Origin: Clostridia bacterium
GTDB taxonomy: Bacteria; Bacillota; Clostridia; Monoglobales; Monoglobaceae
Length of the DNA: 64,000 nucleotides
Direction: 5' to 3'
NCBI GenBank assembly: GCA_017622215.1
Contig: JAGARO010000012.1
Location: 65,043-129,042, forward strand
Under the pieces are notes generated by a model. The model was not told where the DNA came from. It saw only the letters and a list, made by a program, of their open reading frames with translations, and made no database searches. Positions 35,506-43,036 of the stretch are shown piece after piece. Numbering within the stretch: position 1 is the stretch's first letter; the number at the start of each line of letters is the position of its first letter. The position numbers and the translations under genes are program-made.

Positions 35506-37233
35506 TTGATTAAGAAGCTTTCTAAATGTATCGGCGAATATAAAAAAGATGCAATCCTTTCACCTGTTTTTGTGGGATGTGAAACTTTTCTAGAAGTTTT
35601 AATTCCATTTTTAATGTCAAAGCTTATTGATAAAGGTATAAATGCAGGTAATTTAAGTGAAATTGTGAAGTATGGAAGTATTCTTATTGTTTTTGCACTT
35701 TGTTCTCTTACTTTCGGCATTCTTGCAGGCAGTTACGCTGCCAAGGCGTCAACAGGATTTGCGAAAAATATAAGAAAAAGAATGTTTTATAATGTGCAGA
35801 ATTTCTCTTTCAGAAATATTGATAAATTCTCCACTGCAAGTATTGTAACAAGACTTACAACTGATGTAACCCATCTTCAGAATTCATTTTTGATGATTAT
35901 AAGAACAGCTGTGCGTTGTCCTGCTATGCTTATTTTCTCTTTGGCAATGACTATGTATATAAGCGGAAAAATGTCCCTTATATTCCTTGTTCTTTTGCCT
36001 TTTATGGCTGTTGCTTTATTCCTTATTTCAAGCTCGGCACATCCGATTTTTAAGAAGATGTTTAAGACCTATGACAAGCTTAACAGGATTGTTCAGGAAA
36101 ACTTAAGAGGTATAAGAGTTGTAAAATCCTATGTTCGTGAAGACCACGAGGCAGGCAAATTTAAAGAGGTTTCAGGGGAAATTTACAACTACTCCACAGG
36201 GGCGGAAAAAATTCTTTCCTTTAACGGTCCTGTAATGCAGTTTGCTACATATACGGCAATAATTGCTATTGCCTGGTTCGGAGCGAAGATGATTGTTGTG
36301 GGCAATCTTACAGAGGGTCAGCTTGTAAGCCTTTTATCCTACGTTATGCAGGTGCTTATGAGCCTTATGATGCTTTCTATGGTATTTGTTATGCTTGTTA
36401 TGTCAAGGGCGTCGGCTGAACGTATTACCGAAATTCTTGACGAGGAAAGCGATATTAAGAATCCTGAAGAGGCGGTTATGGAGCTTAATTCAGGTAAAAT
36501 TGAGTTTAAAAATGTATTCTTTGGTTACTCCGATAACAAGGACAGATACTGCTTAAAGGATATAAATTTAACCATTGAATCGGGAGAAACTGTGGGAATT
36601 ATCGGCGGAACAGGTAGCTCTAAGAGTACCCTTGTTCAGCTTATTCCAAGACTTTATGACACAAAAGAGGGAGAAGTTTTAGTTGATGGCAGAAATGTCC
36701 GTGAATATGACCTCGAAGTCTTAAGAGATTCTGTAGCTATGGTGCTTCAGAAGAATGAACTGTTTTCAGGTACTATAAAAGACAATCTTTGCTGGGGCAA
36801 TAAAGACGCCACAGATGAGGAGATTGTAAGGATATGCAGACTTGCACAGGCAGACAGCTTTATCCAGTCCTTCCCTGAAAAATATGAAACAAAAATTGAG
36901 CAGGGCGGAACTAATGTTTCAGGTGGACAGAAGCAGAGGCTCTGTATTGCAAGAGCTCTTCTTAAAAGCCCTAAAATTCTCATTTTAGACGATTCTACCA
37001 GCGCTGTTGACACTCGGACTGATGCTGAAATCAGACGGGCATTCAGGGAAGAAATCCCACATATTACAAAGCTTATTATTGCCCAGAGAATTTCCTCTGT
37101 TCAGGATGCTGACAAAATTATCGTTATGGATAACGGACGCATTGACGCTGTTGGAACACATGACCAGCTTCTTGAAAGCAACGAAATTTACCGTGAGGTA
37201 TATAACTCACAGGTGAAGGGAGGGGAAGAATAA
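35506..37233 (+). CDS. Heterodimeric ABC exporter, degenerate-site subunit
   Basis: 575 residues: six TM helices (about 1-310) then a nucleotide-binding domain. Walker A GGTGSSKST and signature VSGGQKQR are normal, but Walker B reads LILDDSTSAVD, with Asp in place of the catalytic Glu, and the H-loop reads IIAQR, with Gln in place of His. These changes mark the inactive half-site of TM287/288- or BmrCD-like heterodimers. TTG start with TAGGAGGGG. Its stop overlaps the partner's ATG by one base (TAATG). Confidence 0.95.
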   Translation: MIKKLSKCIGEYKKDAILSPVFVGCETFLEVLIPFLMSKLIDKGINAGNLSEIVKYGSILIVFALCSLTFGILAGSYAAKASTGFAKNIRKRMFYNVQNFSFRNIDKFSTASIVTRLTTDVTHLQNSFLMIIRTAVRCPAMLIFSLAMTMYISGKMSLIFLVLLPFMAVALFLISSSAHPIFKKMFKTYDKLNRIVQENLRGIRVVKSYVREDHEAGKFKEVSGEIYNYSTGAEKILSFNGPVMQFATYTAIIAIAWFGAKMIVVGNLTEGQLVSLLSYVMQVLMSLMMLSMVFVMLVMSRASAERITEILDEESDIKNPEEAVMELNSGKIEFKNVFFGYSDNKDRYCLKDINLTIESGETVGIIGGTGSSKSTLVQLIPRLYDTKEGEVLVDGRNVREYDLEVLRDSVAMVLQKNELFSGTIKDNLCWGNKDATDEEIVRICRLAQADSFIQSFPEKYETKIEQGGTNVSGGQKQRLCIARALLKSPKILILDDSTSAVDTRTDAEIRRAFREEIPHITKLIIAQRISSVQDADKIIVMDNGRIDAVGTHDQLLESNEIYREVYNSQVKGGEE

Positions 37234-39122
37234 TGCCTCCTGTAAGACACTATGCGGGACCTAAAACAAGAGATGTTAAGGGCTCCCTTTTAAGACTCCT
37301 TTCCTATTTCAAGGAGTATAAGCCACATCTTTTCTTCGTTGTAATCTGTATTATAATTTCTGCTGTAGCAGGCGTAAGAGGCTCTGTGTTTATACAGACG
37401 CTGATTGACGACCACATTGTTCCAATCTCCAACAACCCGTCTATTGGTTATTCGGGACTTTTGAGTGCAATTATTAAAATGGCATTTATATATCTTCTTG
37501 GGGTTGTGTCAAACTTTACATTTAACAGAATTATGGTTGTTGTGTCCCAGGGGATTTTAAGAGATGTTAGAAATCAGATGTATGACCATATGGAAAAGCT
37601 TCCAATCAGGTATTTTGATACTCATACCCACGGGGATGTTATGAGCCATTATACAAACGATACGGATACTCTCAGGCAGATGATTTCCCAGAGTATGCCA
37701 CAGCTTTTCTCTTCTGCAATTACAATTGTATCTGTGTTCTCCGCTATGATAACTATGAGCTGGCAGATGACAATTATTGTTATCTGTATGGTATTTATTA
37801 TTCTTAACTGCACAAAGATTATAGGCGGAAAGAGCGGTAAGTTCTTCGGTGCACAGCAGAAATCAATCGGTCAGGTTAACGGCTACATTGAAGAAATGAT
37901 AAACGGACAGAAAGTTATTAAGGTTTTCTGCCATGAGGAAGAAGCAAAGAAGAATTTTGATAAGCTTAATGATGAGCTTTTTGAAAATGCAAATCTTGCC
38001 AATAAGTATGCAAATATTATTATGCCTGTAAACGGTAACCTGGGAAATATCCAGTATGTACTCGTTGCATTCTTCGGCGGACTTTTGTCTATTGTATTTA
38101 AAGTACCGGGACTTACTGTTGGTACAATTGCAGCATTTTTACAGCTCAGCAAGAGCTTTACTATGCCTGTCAGTCAGGTTTCACAGCAGTTTAACTACAT
38201 CGTTATGGCGCTTGCGGGGGCTGAAAGAATTTTCGACCTTCTTGATGAAGAGCCTGAAACTGACGAGGGCTATGTCACTTTGGTTAATGCAAAAGTGGAA
38301 GATGGACAGATTACGGAAACCCTTGAAAGAACAGGTATGTGGGCGTGGAAACATCCTCACGGCGACGGCTCTGTAACCTACACGGAACTTAAGGGAGATG
38401 TGGTTTTAGAAAATGTTGACTTCGGATACAACCCTGAAAAGACTGTGCTTCACAATATAAGTCTTTATGCAAAGCCAGGTCAGAAGGTTGCATTTGTTGG
38501 TGCAACAGGTGCAGGTAAAACTACAATCACAAATCTTATAAACCGTTTCTACGATATTCAGGACGGAAAAATCCGTTATGATGATATAAATATAAATAAG
38601 ATTAAGAAAGCTGATTTAAGACACTCTCTTGGAATTGTTCTTCAGGACGTAAACCTCTTTACAGGTACTGTTATGGAGAATATCAGGTACGGAAAGCTTG
38701 ATGCAACAGACGAAGAGGTTATTGCTGCAGCTAAACTTGCTAACGCTGACGGATTTATAAATATGCTTCCTGATGGGTATAACACTGTGATTTCAGGAGA
38801 CGGCTCTGACTTGTCCCAGGGACAGCGTCAGCTTATCTCTATCGCCCGTGCAGCTGTTGCTGACCCGCCTGTTATGATTCTTGACGAGGCTACATCAAGC
38901 ATTGATACAAGAACTGAAAGCATTGTACAGCAGGGTATGGTCCGACTTATGAAGGGCAGAACTGTCTTTGTAATAGCTCACAGACTTTCAACTGTGCAGA
39001 ATTCTGATGTTATAATGGTTCTTGAAAACGGCAATATAATTGAGCGTGGAACTCACGATGAGCTTATCCTGCAGAAAGGCAAATATTATCAGCTCTACAC
39101 AGGTGCATTTGAGCTTGAATAA
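37233..39122 (+). CDS. Heterodimeric ABC exporter, catalytic subunit
   Basis: 629 residues: six TM helices, then a nucleotide-binding domain. Walker A GATGAGKTT, signature LSQGQRQL, Walker B MILDEATSSID with catalytic Glu, and H-loop VIAHRLS are canonical. An insertion between TM and ATPase domains (about 355-395, EDGQITETLERTGMWAWKH) is typical of this subfamily. Probably a multidrug or lipid exporter; substrate not deducible. Confidence 0.95.
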   Translation: MPPVRHYAGPKTRDVKGSLLRLLSYFKEYKPHLFFVVICIIISAVAGVRGSVFIQTLIDDHIVPISNNPSIGYSGLLSAIIKMAFIYLLGVVSNFTFNRIMVVVSQGILRDVRNQMYDHMEKLPIRYFDTHTHGDVMSHYTNDTDTLRQMISQSMPQLFSSAITIVSVFSAMITMSWQMTIIVICMVFIILNCTKIIGGKSGKFFGAQQKSIGQVNGYIEEMINGQKVIKVFCHEEEAKKNFDKLNDELFENANLANKYANIIMPVNGNLGNIQYVLVAFFGGLLSIVFKVPGLTVGTIAAFLQLSKSFTMPVSQVSQQFNYIVMALAGAERIFDLLDEEPETDEGYVTLVNAKVEDGQITETLERTGMWAWKHPHGDGSVTYTELKGDVVLENVDFGYNPEKTVLHNISLYAKPGQKVAFVGATGAGKTTITNLINRFYDIQDGKIRYDDININKIKKADLRHSLGIVLQDVNLFTGTVMENIRYGKLDATDEEVIAAAKLANADGFINMLPDGYNTVISGDGSDLSQGQRQLISIARAAVADPPVMILDEATSSIDTRTESIVQQGMVRLMKGRTVFVIAHRLSTVQNSDVIMVLENGNIIERGTHDELILQKGKYYQLYTGAFELE

Positions 39123-39125
39123 TCA

Positions 39126-39154
39126 TTGACAAAACAAATAAAAACTGCTATAAT
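39126..39154 (+). promoter_or_regulatory. Consensus promoter of tRNA-Leu
   Basis: TTGACA (39126-39131), 17 bases, TATAAT (39149-39154): a perfect consensus match, starting 4 bases after the ABC exporter stop codon. Confidence 0.9.
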
Positions 39155-39187
39155 GTTAAGGCTACGCAAAGTAGCCTTAACATTTTT
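39153..39187 (+). terminator. ABC operon terminator overlapping the tRNA promoter
   Basis: ATGTTAAGGCTAC (39153-39165), loop GCAAA, GTAGCCTTAACAT (39171-39183), then TTTT: a perfect 13-bp stem. Only transcripts coming from upstream contain the whole 5' arm, because the tRNA promoter would start near 39160-39161. Confidence 0.75.
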
Positions 39188-39189
39188 AT

Positions 39190-39275
39190 GCGGGTGTGGC
39201 GGAATTGGCAGACGTGCAAGATTTAGGTTCTTGTGTCCAGTAGGCGTGCAGGTTCAAGTCCTGTCACCCGCACCA
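39190..39275 (+). tRNA. tRNA-Leu (anticodon UAG)
   Basis: 86 bases including encoded CCA. Acceptor stem GCGGGTG pairs with CACCCGC; D-arm GGCGGAATTGGCAGAC, anticodon loop TTTAGGT with anticodon TAG at 39224-39226, a long variable arm of class II type, and T-arm GGTTCAAGTCC. It reads CUA and other CUN codons. Confidence 0.97.
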
Positions 39276-39295
39276 AACAAAAGAATAAACGCAGG

Positions 39296-39452
39296 CCATC
39301 AGATGTATAGTGCATCTGTTACCGGACATACTGCAGGACGGTATTGTCAGGTGATAAGGGAATACGGTGGGAATCCGTAGCAACAGCCATTGCCGTAACT
39401 CTTGCTAAGGCAAGTCAAGTCGGAATGCTTATCGGTTTGTGATACATAAAAG
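39296..39452 (+). promoter_or_regulatory. Cobalamin riboswitch aptamer
   Basis: The core AAGGGAATACGGTGGGAATC (39357-39376), then CAACAGCCATTGCCGTAAC and AAGTCGGAATGC, matches the B12-box architecture, with CCATTG in place of the usual CCACTG. Hairpin CAGATG-N6-CATCTG and another stem lie before it. A terminator follows. It governs the lipoprotein and ECF component downstream. Boundaries are approximate. Confidence 0.85.
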
Positions 39453-39456
39453 TCTC

Positions 39457-39484
39457 TTGGGCAATATGGGGAGATGTGTATAAT
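39457..39484 (+). promoter_or_regulatory. Possible internal promoter after the aptamer
   Basis: TTGGGC (39457-39462), 16 bases, TATAAT (39479-39484). The -35 matches only 3 of 6, so this is weak; it would bypass the aptamer but not the terminator. Confidence 0.3.
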
Positions 39485-39516
39485 CAGGTTTTTGTATAAT
39501 TGTGCCTGAATTTTAC

Positions 39517-39547
39517 AGTACCCTCATAGAAGGGTACTTTTATTTTA
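39517..39547 (+). terminator. Riboswitch expression-platform terminator
   Basis: GTACCCT (39518-39524) pairs with AGGGTAC (39531-39537), followed by a T-rich tract, 30 bases before the lipoprotein start. Confidence 0.8.
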
Positions 39548-39577
39548 TCCTTTTGAAAAAAGAAAGGATTGAGAAAT

Positions 39578-39994
39578 ATGAAAAAATTTTTATGTGCAGT
39601 GCTTGTTGCTATTTTGATTTTCAGTTTTACTGCCTGTGGAAGCTCTGTTGACAAGGCGGGATTATGGGAAAATGCAATTTATCTTGAGGATACTGTTCTT
39701 GGCATTGGAGAAAAAACATTCACAGCAGAAGTAGAAGCAGGGGAAGAGGTTGTTGTGTTTACTGTGAATACTGATAAAAAGACTGTGGGAGAGGCTTTGA
39801 CCGAACTTAAGCTTGTTGACGGAGAGGAAGGACCTTACGGCCTTTATGTTAAAGCTGTAAACGGCATAACTGCCGACTACGACGTTGACAAGAGCTACTG
39901 GGCATTCTATATTGGCGAGGAGTATGCAACATCAGGCATGGATACAACTGAAATTACAGAGGGAGCTACATACAGAATTGTTTACACGAAATAA
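39578..39994 (+). CDS. DUF4430 (transcobalamin-like) lipoprotein
   Basis: 138 residues. Lipoprotein signal with the lipobox FTAC (Cys about 20), then a DUF4430 domain: the motif VDGEEGPYGLYVKAVNGITADYD, then YWAFYIGEEYATSGMDT, as in transcobalamin-like binding domains. It sits between the B12 riboswitch and an ECF S component, so it likely captures cobalamin or a related corrinoid at the surface. ATG 39578 with AAAGGA; TTG 39569 is the longer alternative. Overlaps the next gene by 17 bases. Confidence 0.88.
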   Translation: MKKFLCAVLVAILIFSFTACGSSVDKAGLWENAIYLEDTVLGIGEKTFTAEVEAGEEVVVFTVNTDKKTVGEALTELKLVDGEEGPYGLYVKAVNGITADYDVDKSYWAFYIGEEYATSGMDTTEITEGATYRIVYTK

Positions 39995-40520
39995 TGGTGC
40001 TACGGGCAGAGGAAAACAAGCTCTGAGCGTTAAAGAAATGGTCGTGTTTGCCATGCTTGGCACGATTATGTTCTGTTCAAAGATTATTATGGAGCTTTTG
40101 CCAAACATTCATCTTATCGGGATGTTTACAATGGTTTTTACGGTTGTATTTCGTAAAAAGGCTTTAATTCCGATTTACATTTATGTTATTTTGAGCGGTA
40201 TTTACGCAGGCTTTACAAACTGGTGGATTCCATACCTTTATATCTGGACAGCTCTCTGGGGAGTTACAATGCTTTTGCCAAAGAATATGTCCGAAAGGGT
40301 TGCCTGTATAGTTTATCCCGTTGTATGCCTTATGCACGGTCTGTTCTACGGTGTACTTTATGCTCCTGCTCAGGCGTTACTGTTCGGTCTTAATTTTAAA
40401 CAGGCTCTGGCATGGATTATATCGGGATTGCCTTTTGATATAATGCACGGAATAGGAAACTTTTGTGCAGGATTCCTTATTCTGCCTTTGTCAAAGGTAC
40501 TTATAAAATTGAATAAATAA
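39978..40520 (+). CDS. ECF transporter S component, predicted cobalamin-specific
   Basis: 180 residues with about five or six TM helices (e.g. VVFAMLGTIMFCSKIIMELL, YLYIWTALWGVTMLLP). Substrate-binding subunit for energy-coupling-factor import; the shared EcfA/EcfA'/EcfT module is elsewhere. The cobalamin riboswitch and the DUF4430 lipoprotein point to vitamin B12 or a precursor (inference). Start uncertain: TTG 39978 or ATG 40038; GAGGGAG at about 39958 favours 39978. It overlaps the lipoprotein gene, so translation is coupled. Confidence 0.8.
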   Translation: MFTRNNGATGRGKQALSVKEMVVFAMLGTIMFCSKIIMELLPNIHLIGMFTMVFTVVFRKKALIPIYIYVILSGIYAGFTNWWIPYLYIWTALWGVTMLLPKNMSERVACIVYPVVCLMHGLFYGVLYAPAQALLFGLNFKQALAWIISGLPFDIMHGIGNFCAGFLILPLSKVLIKLNK

Positions 40521-40552
40521 AAAAGCACTTGATTTTTCAAGTGCTTTTTATT
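40521..40552. terminator. Terminator after the ECF gene
   Basis: AAAAAGCACTTGA-tttt-TCAAGTGCTTTTT; serves both convergent genes. Confidence 0.9.
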
Positions 40553-40553
40553 A

Positions 40554-41498
40554 CTATTTTTCTTCGCCGAATTCCATATATCTTAAGTATTCCATCTGTT
40601 CAGGGTCGAAGGAGCCGTCGTTGTCAATCCAGATATCATAAGTGATAACCGAGCTGTCTCTCTTTGCTCTGTTCATAAATGCTCTTAAATATTCCTTTGA
40701 ACACATTGAACCCTTTCTCCACCAGTCACCTTTACCTGTTTCAGGGTTAAAGCCGAGAGTTACGAGGAGGTGCTGCTGTCCGCCGATACGGAAACGTCCT
40801 GTTGGAATATATTCGTAGCTTACAGCTTCGCCTGTGATAAAATCACCATGTCCCCAGTTCATTTCGTTTCCACCCTTTACGCCGTTGTTAAATGCACAAA
40901 TTGCGTTAGGGTTACCTTTTTTAACTGCTCTCTTATAGTAGTCGATAAGTTCCTGATGATAGCCGAGAACGTCGTACATACCGTCAAACCACCAGCCCTT
41001 AACGCCTTCGCCGTAACGTACAGCGTATTCTTCTAAAACTGCTGTCCAGTTCTTAACAAATTCTTCTGTAACAGGGTGCATATTATACATTGGGTTTTCT
41101 TTTAACATATCCCCTTCGTACATTCCCATTGCTCTGCCTGCAACTTCGTCGAGATGTGGGCCGTCCCCTGTATAGTAGAGGTAAGTGTCGATGCCGTGCT
41201 TATCAAGTTCTTCGATAATTTCAGCAACAAGGTCTCTCTCTGAACAAGCTTCGCCAGGCTTGAAACCTGTAATCTTGTTGTATGTATCGTTAGGGCCAAG
41301 CATCCATCTTCCGCCCTGCATTATTGTGATAAAATAATATCTTGCACCAACATACTTAAGCTGTTCTGCAAGTTTCTTTACGTCAAAGCTGTTAACCTTT
41401 GCATTCCACTCTTCTGCAGTTGTGCAATCCTTAATTCCAAGATAGTGTGTGAAAACACCCCACTGACTTTTACAAAATCTGTCTGTAATATGTGCCAT
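40554..41498 (-). CDS. GH29-like (alpha-L-fucosidase fold) protein
   Basis: 314 residues, a (beta/alpha)8 domain related to GH29. QWGVFTHYLG near the start, YYFITIMQGGRWM, and GVKGWWFDGMYD with a nucleophile-position Asp resemble the family. The C-terminal beta domain of true fucosidases is absent and there is no signal peptide, so it acts inside the cell, if at all as a hydrolase. I chose the second ATG (41498), 9 bases after GGAGG; ATG 41504 is 3 bases from it. Confidence 0.72.
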   Translation of the reverse strand: MAHITDRFCKSQWGVFTHYLGIKDCTTAEEWNAKVNSFDVKKLAEQLKYVGARYYFITIMQGGRWMLGPNDTYNKITGFKPGEACSERDLVAEIIEELDKHGIDTYLYYTGDGPHLDEVAGRAMGMYEGDMLKENPMYNMHPVTEEFVKNWTAVLEEYAVRYGEGVKGWWFDGMYDVLGYHQELIDYYKRAVKKGNPNAICAFNNGVKGGNEMNWGHGDFITGEAVSYEYIPTGRFRIGGQQHLLVTLGFNPETGKGDWWRKGSMCSKEYLRAFMNRAKRDSSVITYDIWIDNDGSFDPEQMEYLRYMEFGEEK

Positions 41499-41640
41499 AA
41501 CCATATTCCTCCAAAAATAATTGTTAAGTTCATTTAAGCATATTAAAATACAAAAGTCAATAAGTTTTTAACATTTTAACACTATAAGATTTATTGCATA
41601 TTATAATGAAGTTTATTAATGAGCCATGGAGGGATGTTTT

Positions 41641-41808
41641 ATGAATTCCTGTGAACTTACAGCTTCTGTAACTGCAGTTGCAAATGCAATTTCCTGCAAG
41701 CTGACAGTGGAGGAGATTACCGTTCTTGCAGCGGTTTTGGTACAGCTCGGGGATACCCTTGCCACAATTGCGACTTTCAGGTCAATCTGTTGCCCTGATG
41801 AAAAATAA
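41641..41808 (+). CDS. Small conserved protein (DUF6774-like)
   Basis: 55 residues from ATG 41641, with GGAGGG 9 bases upstream. MNSCELTASVTAVANAISCKLTVEE and the hydrophobic VLAAVLVQLGDTLATIA match short clostridial DUF6774 proteins as I recall them. No function known. The longer version from ATG 41626 would start inside the ribosome binding site. Confidence 0.65.
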   Translation: MNSCELTASVTAVANAISCKLTVEEITVLAAVLVQLGDTLATIATFRSICCPDEK

Positions 41809-41811
41809 ACA

Positions 41812-41985
41812 AAAAAAAGACCGCCATAAAGGCATCTTCCCATAGGGATTAGCCAACTTGAAACTTTGCATTTATGGCGTTGTACTACGGAAAAAGCCTC
41901 GTTAATCCATACAGGATTAACTTCGTTTTTTGCCTTGTCCATCATCCAAAATGCTTTGTTTCAAGCAATAAATTGTTTGGATAAA
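41812..41985. other. Structured intergenic element (repeat or ncRNA), identity unknown
   Basis: On the minus strand, GTTAATCC-tgta-GGATTAAC is followed by CGCCATAAA...TTTATGGCG enclosing TCCC-tat-GGGA and ends in eight T; on the plus strand the first stem is followed by a T-run. It overlaps no convincing gene. It may be a dispersed palindromic repeat or a small RNA of about 150 nt. Confidence 0.5.
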
Positions 41986-41988
41986 TAA

Positions 41989-42026
41989 TAAAACCCTTAC
42001 GATACCTGGTATCGTAAGGGTTTTTG
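41989..42026. terminator. rpsT terminator (palindromic)
   Basis: AAACCCTTACGATACC and GGTATCGTAAGGGTTTTT form a 15-bp stem; reads on both strands. Confidence 0.85.
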
Positions 42027-42084
42027 TAATCTTGAAATCCAAATTGACTTCTCCCTAAGGGAAGACGCCTAAAGGCGGTTTGCA

Positions 42085-42345
42085 TTAAGCAATTTTGTTC
42101 ATTTTGTTAGCATACTGGCTCTTTCTTCTGGCAGCTGTATTCTTATGAAGAATACCCTTTGCTACTGCCTGGTCAGTTGCCTTAATCAATGCAGTGTATG
42201 CATTTGTTGCAGCTTCCTTACCTTCTGTAAGTGCCGCTTCAAACTTCTTAACAGCTGTCTTAAGCTGAGTCTTTAACATCTGGTTCTGAAGAGTCTTTGT
42301 AGCGATAACCTTAACTCTCTTTTTAGCTGACTTAATATTAGGCAT
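42085..42345 (-). CDS. rpsT: 30S ribosomal protein S20
   Basis: 86 residues, highly basic. MPNIKSAKKRVKV is the invariant start; LKTAVKKFEAAL and the C-terminal KNTAARRKSQYANKMNK are typical. ATG 42345 has GGAGGTGA 5 bases before it; the longer GTG 42354 lies inside this site. Monocistronic. Confidence 0.98.
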   Translation of the reverse strand: MPNIKSAKKRVKVIATKTLQNQMLKTQLKTAVKKFEAALTEGKEAATNAYTALIKATDQAVAKGILHKNTAARRKSQYANKMNKIA

Positions 42346-42388
42346 TAATTTCACCTCCGAAAATAGTATAACTTAATCAATCCATACT

Positions 42389-42417
42389 ATATTAACACAG
42401 AGGTTTTGAAAATGCAA
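42389..42417 (-). promoter_or_regulatory. rpsT promoter
   Basis: Minus strand TTGCAT, 17 bases ending TGT, TAATAT (42389-42394). Confidence 0.65.
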
Positions 42418-42444
42418 GTCTTTTTTTAAAAAAAATTCAAATTA

Positions 42445-42473
42445 TTGACAAAAGTTCCTATAAGTTATAAAAT
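42445..42473 (+). promoter_or_regulatory. Chromate transporter promoter
   Basis: TTGACA (42445-42450), 17 bases, TAAAAT (42468-42473). Confidence 0.75.
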
Positions 42474-42499
42474 TAAGTGGTTAAAGGAGTTGCAGGCTT

Positions 42500-43036
42500 T
42501 TGAAAGAATTGTTTTTATTATTTTATTATTTTGCTAAAATCGGCCTTTTTACATTCGGAGGCGGACTTGCTATGCTTCCTATGATAAAAAAGGAAGTAGT
42601 TGAAAAAAATAAATGGGCCACTGAAGATGAAATTATGAATTACTATGCAATCGGACAGTGCACACCAGGGATTATTGCGGTAAATACTGCAACCTTTGTG
42701 GGCTACAAGAAAAAGGGTGTACTCGGCGGAATTTTTGCCACATTAGGCGTAGTTTTTCCGTCAGTTGTGATTATTGTGATTATTGCAGCGCTGATTAGCA
42801 ATTTTTCTTCAATTTCATATGTGCAGTATGCTTTTTCGGGAATTAGAGTTGCGGTTTCAGTTTTAGTTTTTGACGCTGTTATAAAATTTATAAAGTCAGG
42901 GGTTAAGGATAAAATTACATTTTTAATTTTCTTTGTTTCTTTAATTCTTGCCTTGATTTTTGATGTATCTTCCATATATCTTGTTCTCGGGGGGATTCTC
43001 CTTGGTGCTTTAATCGGCGAAAGGGGGAAGAAGTAG
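42500..43036 (+). CDS. Chromate transporter, first half (CHR family)
   Basis: 178 residues. FTFGGGLAMLPMIKKEVV and GQCTPGIIAVNTATFVGYK are the CHR domain signatures. Membrane protein with about five TM helices. Encoded as a single CHR domain; the partner follows with TAGTG overlap. TTG start with AAAGGAG. Chromate export or another oxyanion role is family inference. Confidence 0.93.
   Translation: MKELFLLFYYFAKIGLFTFGGGLAMLPMIKKEVVEKNKWATEDEIMNYYAIGQCTPGIIAVNTATFVGYKKKGVLGGIFATLGVVFPSVVIIVIIAALISNFSSISYVQYAFSGIRVAVSVLVFDAVIKFIKSGVKDKITFLIFFVSLILALIFDVSSIYLVLGGILLGALIGERGKK

Noticed and set aside
41616-41945. A 109-codon minus-strand frame
   Set aside because: It lies half antisense to the small DUF6774-like gene and half in the structured element; no proper ribosome site, and the text looks like a translated repeat.
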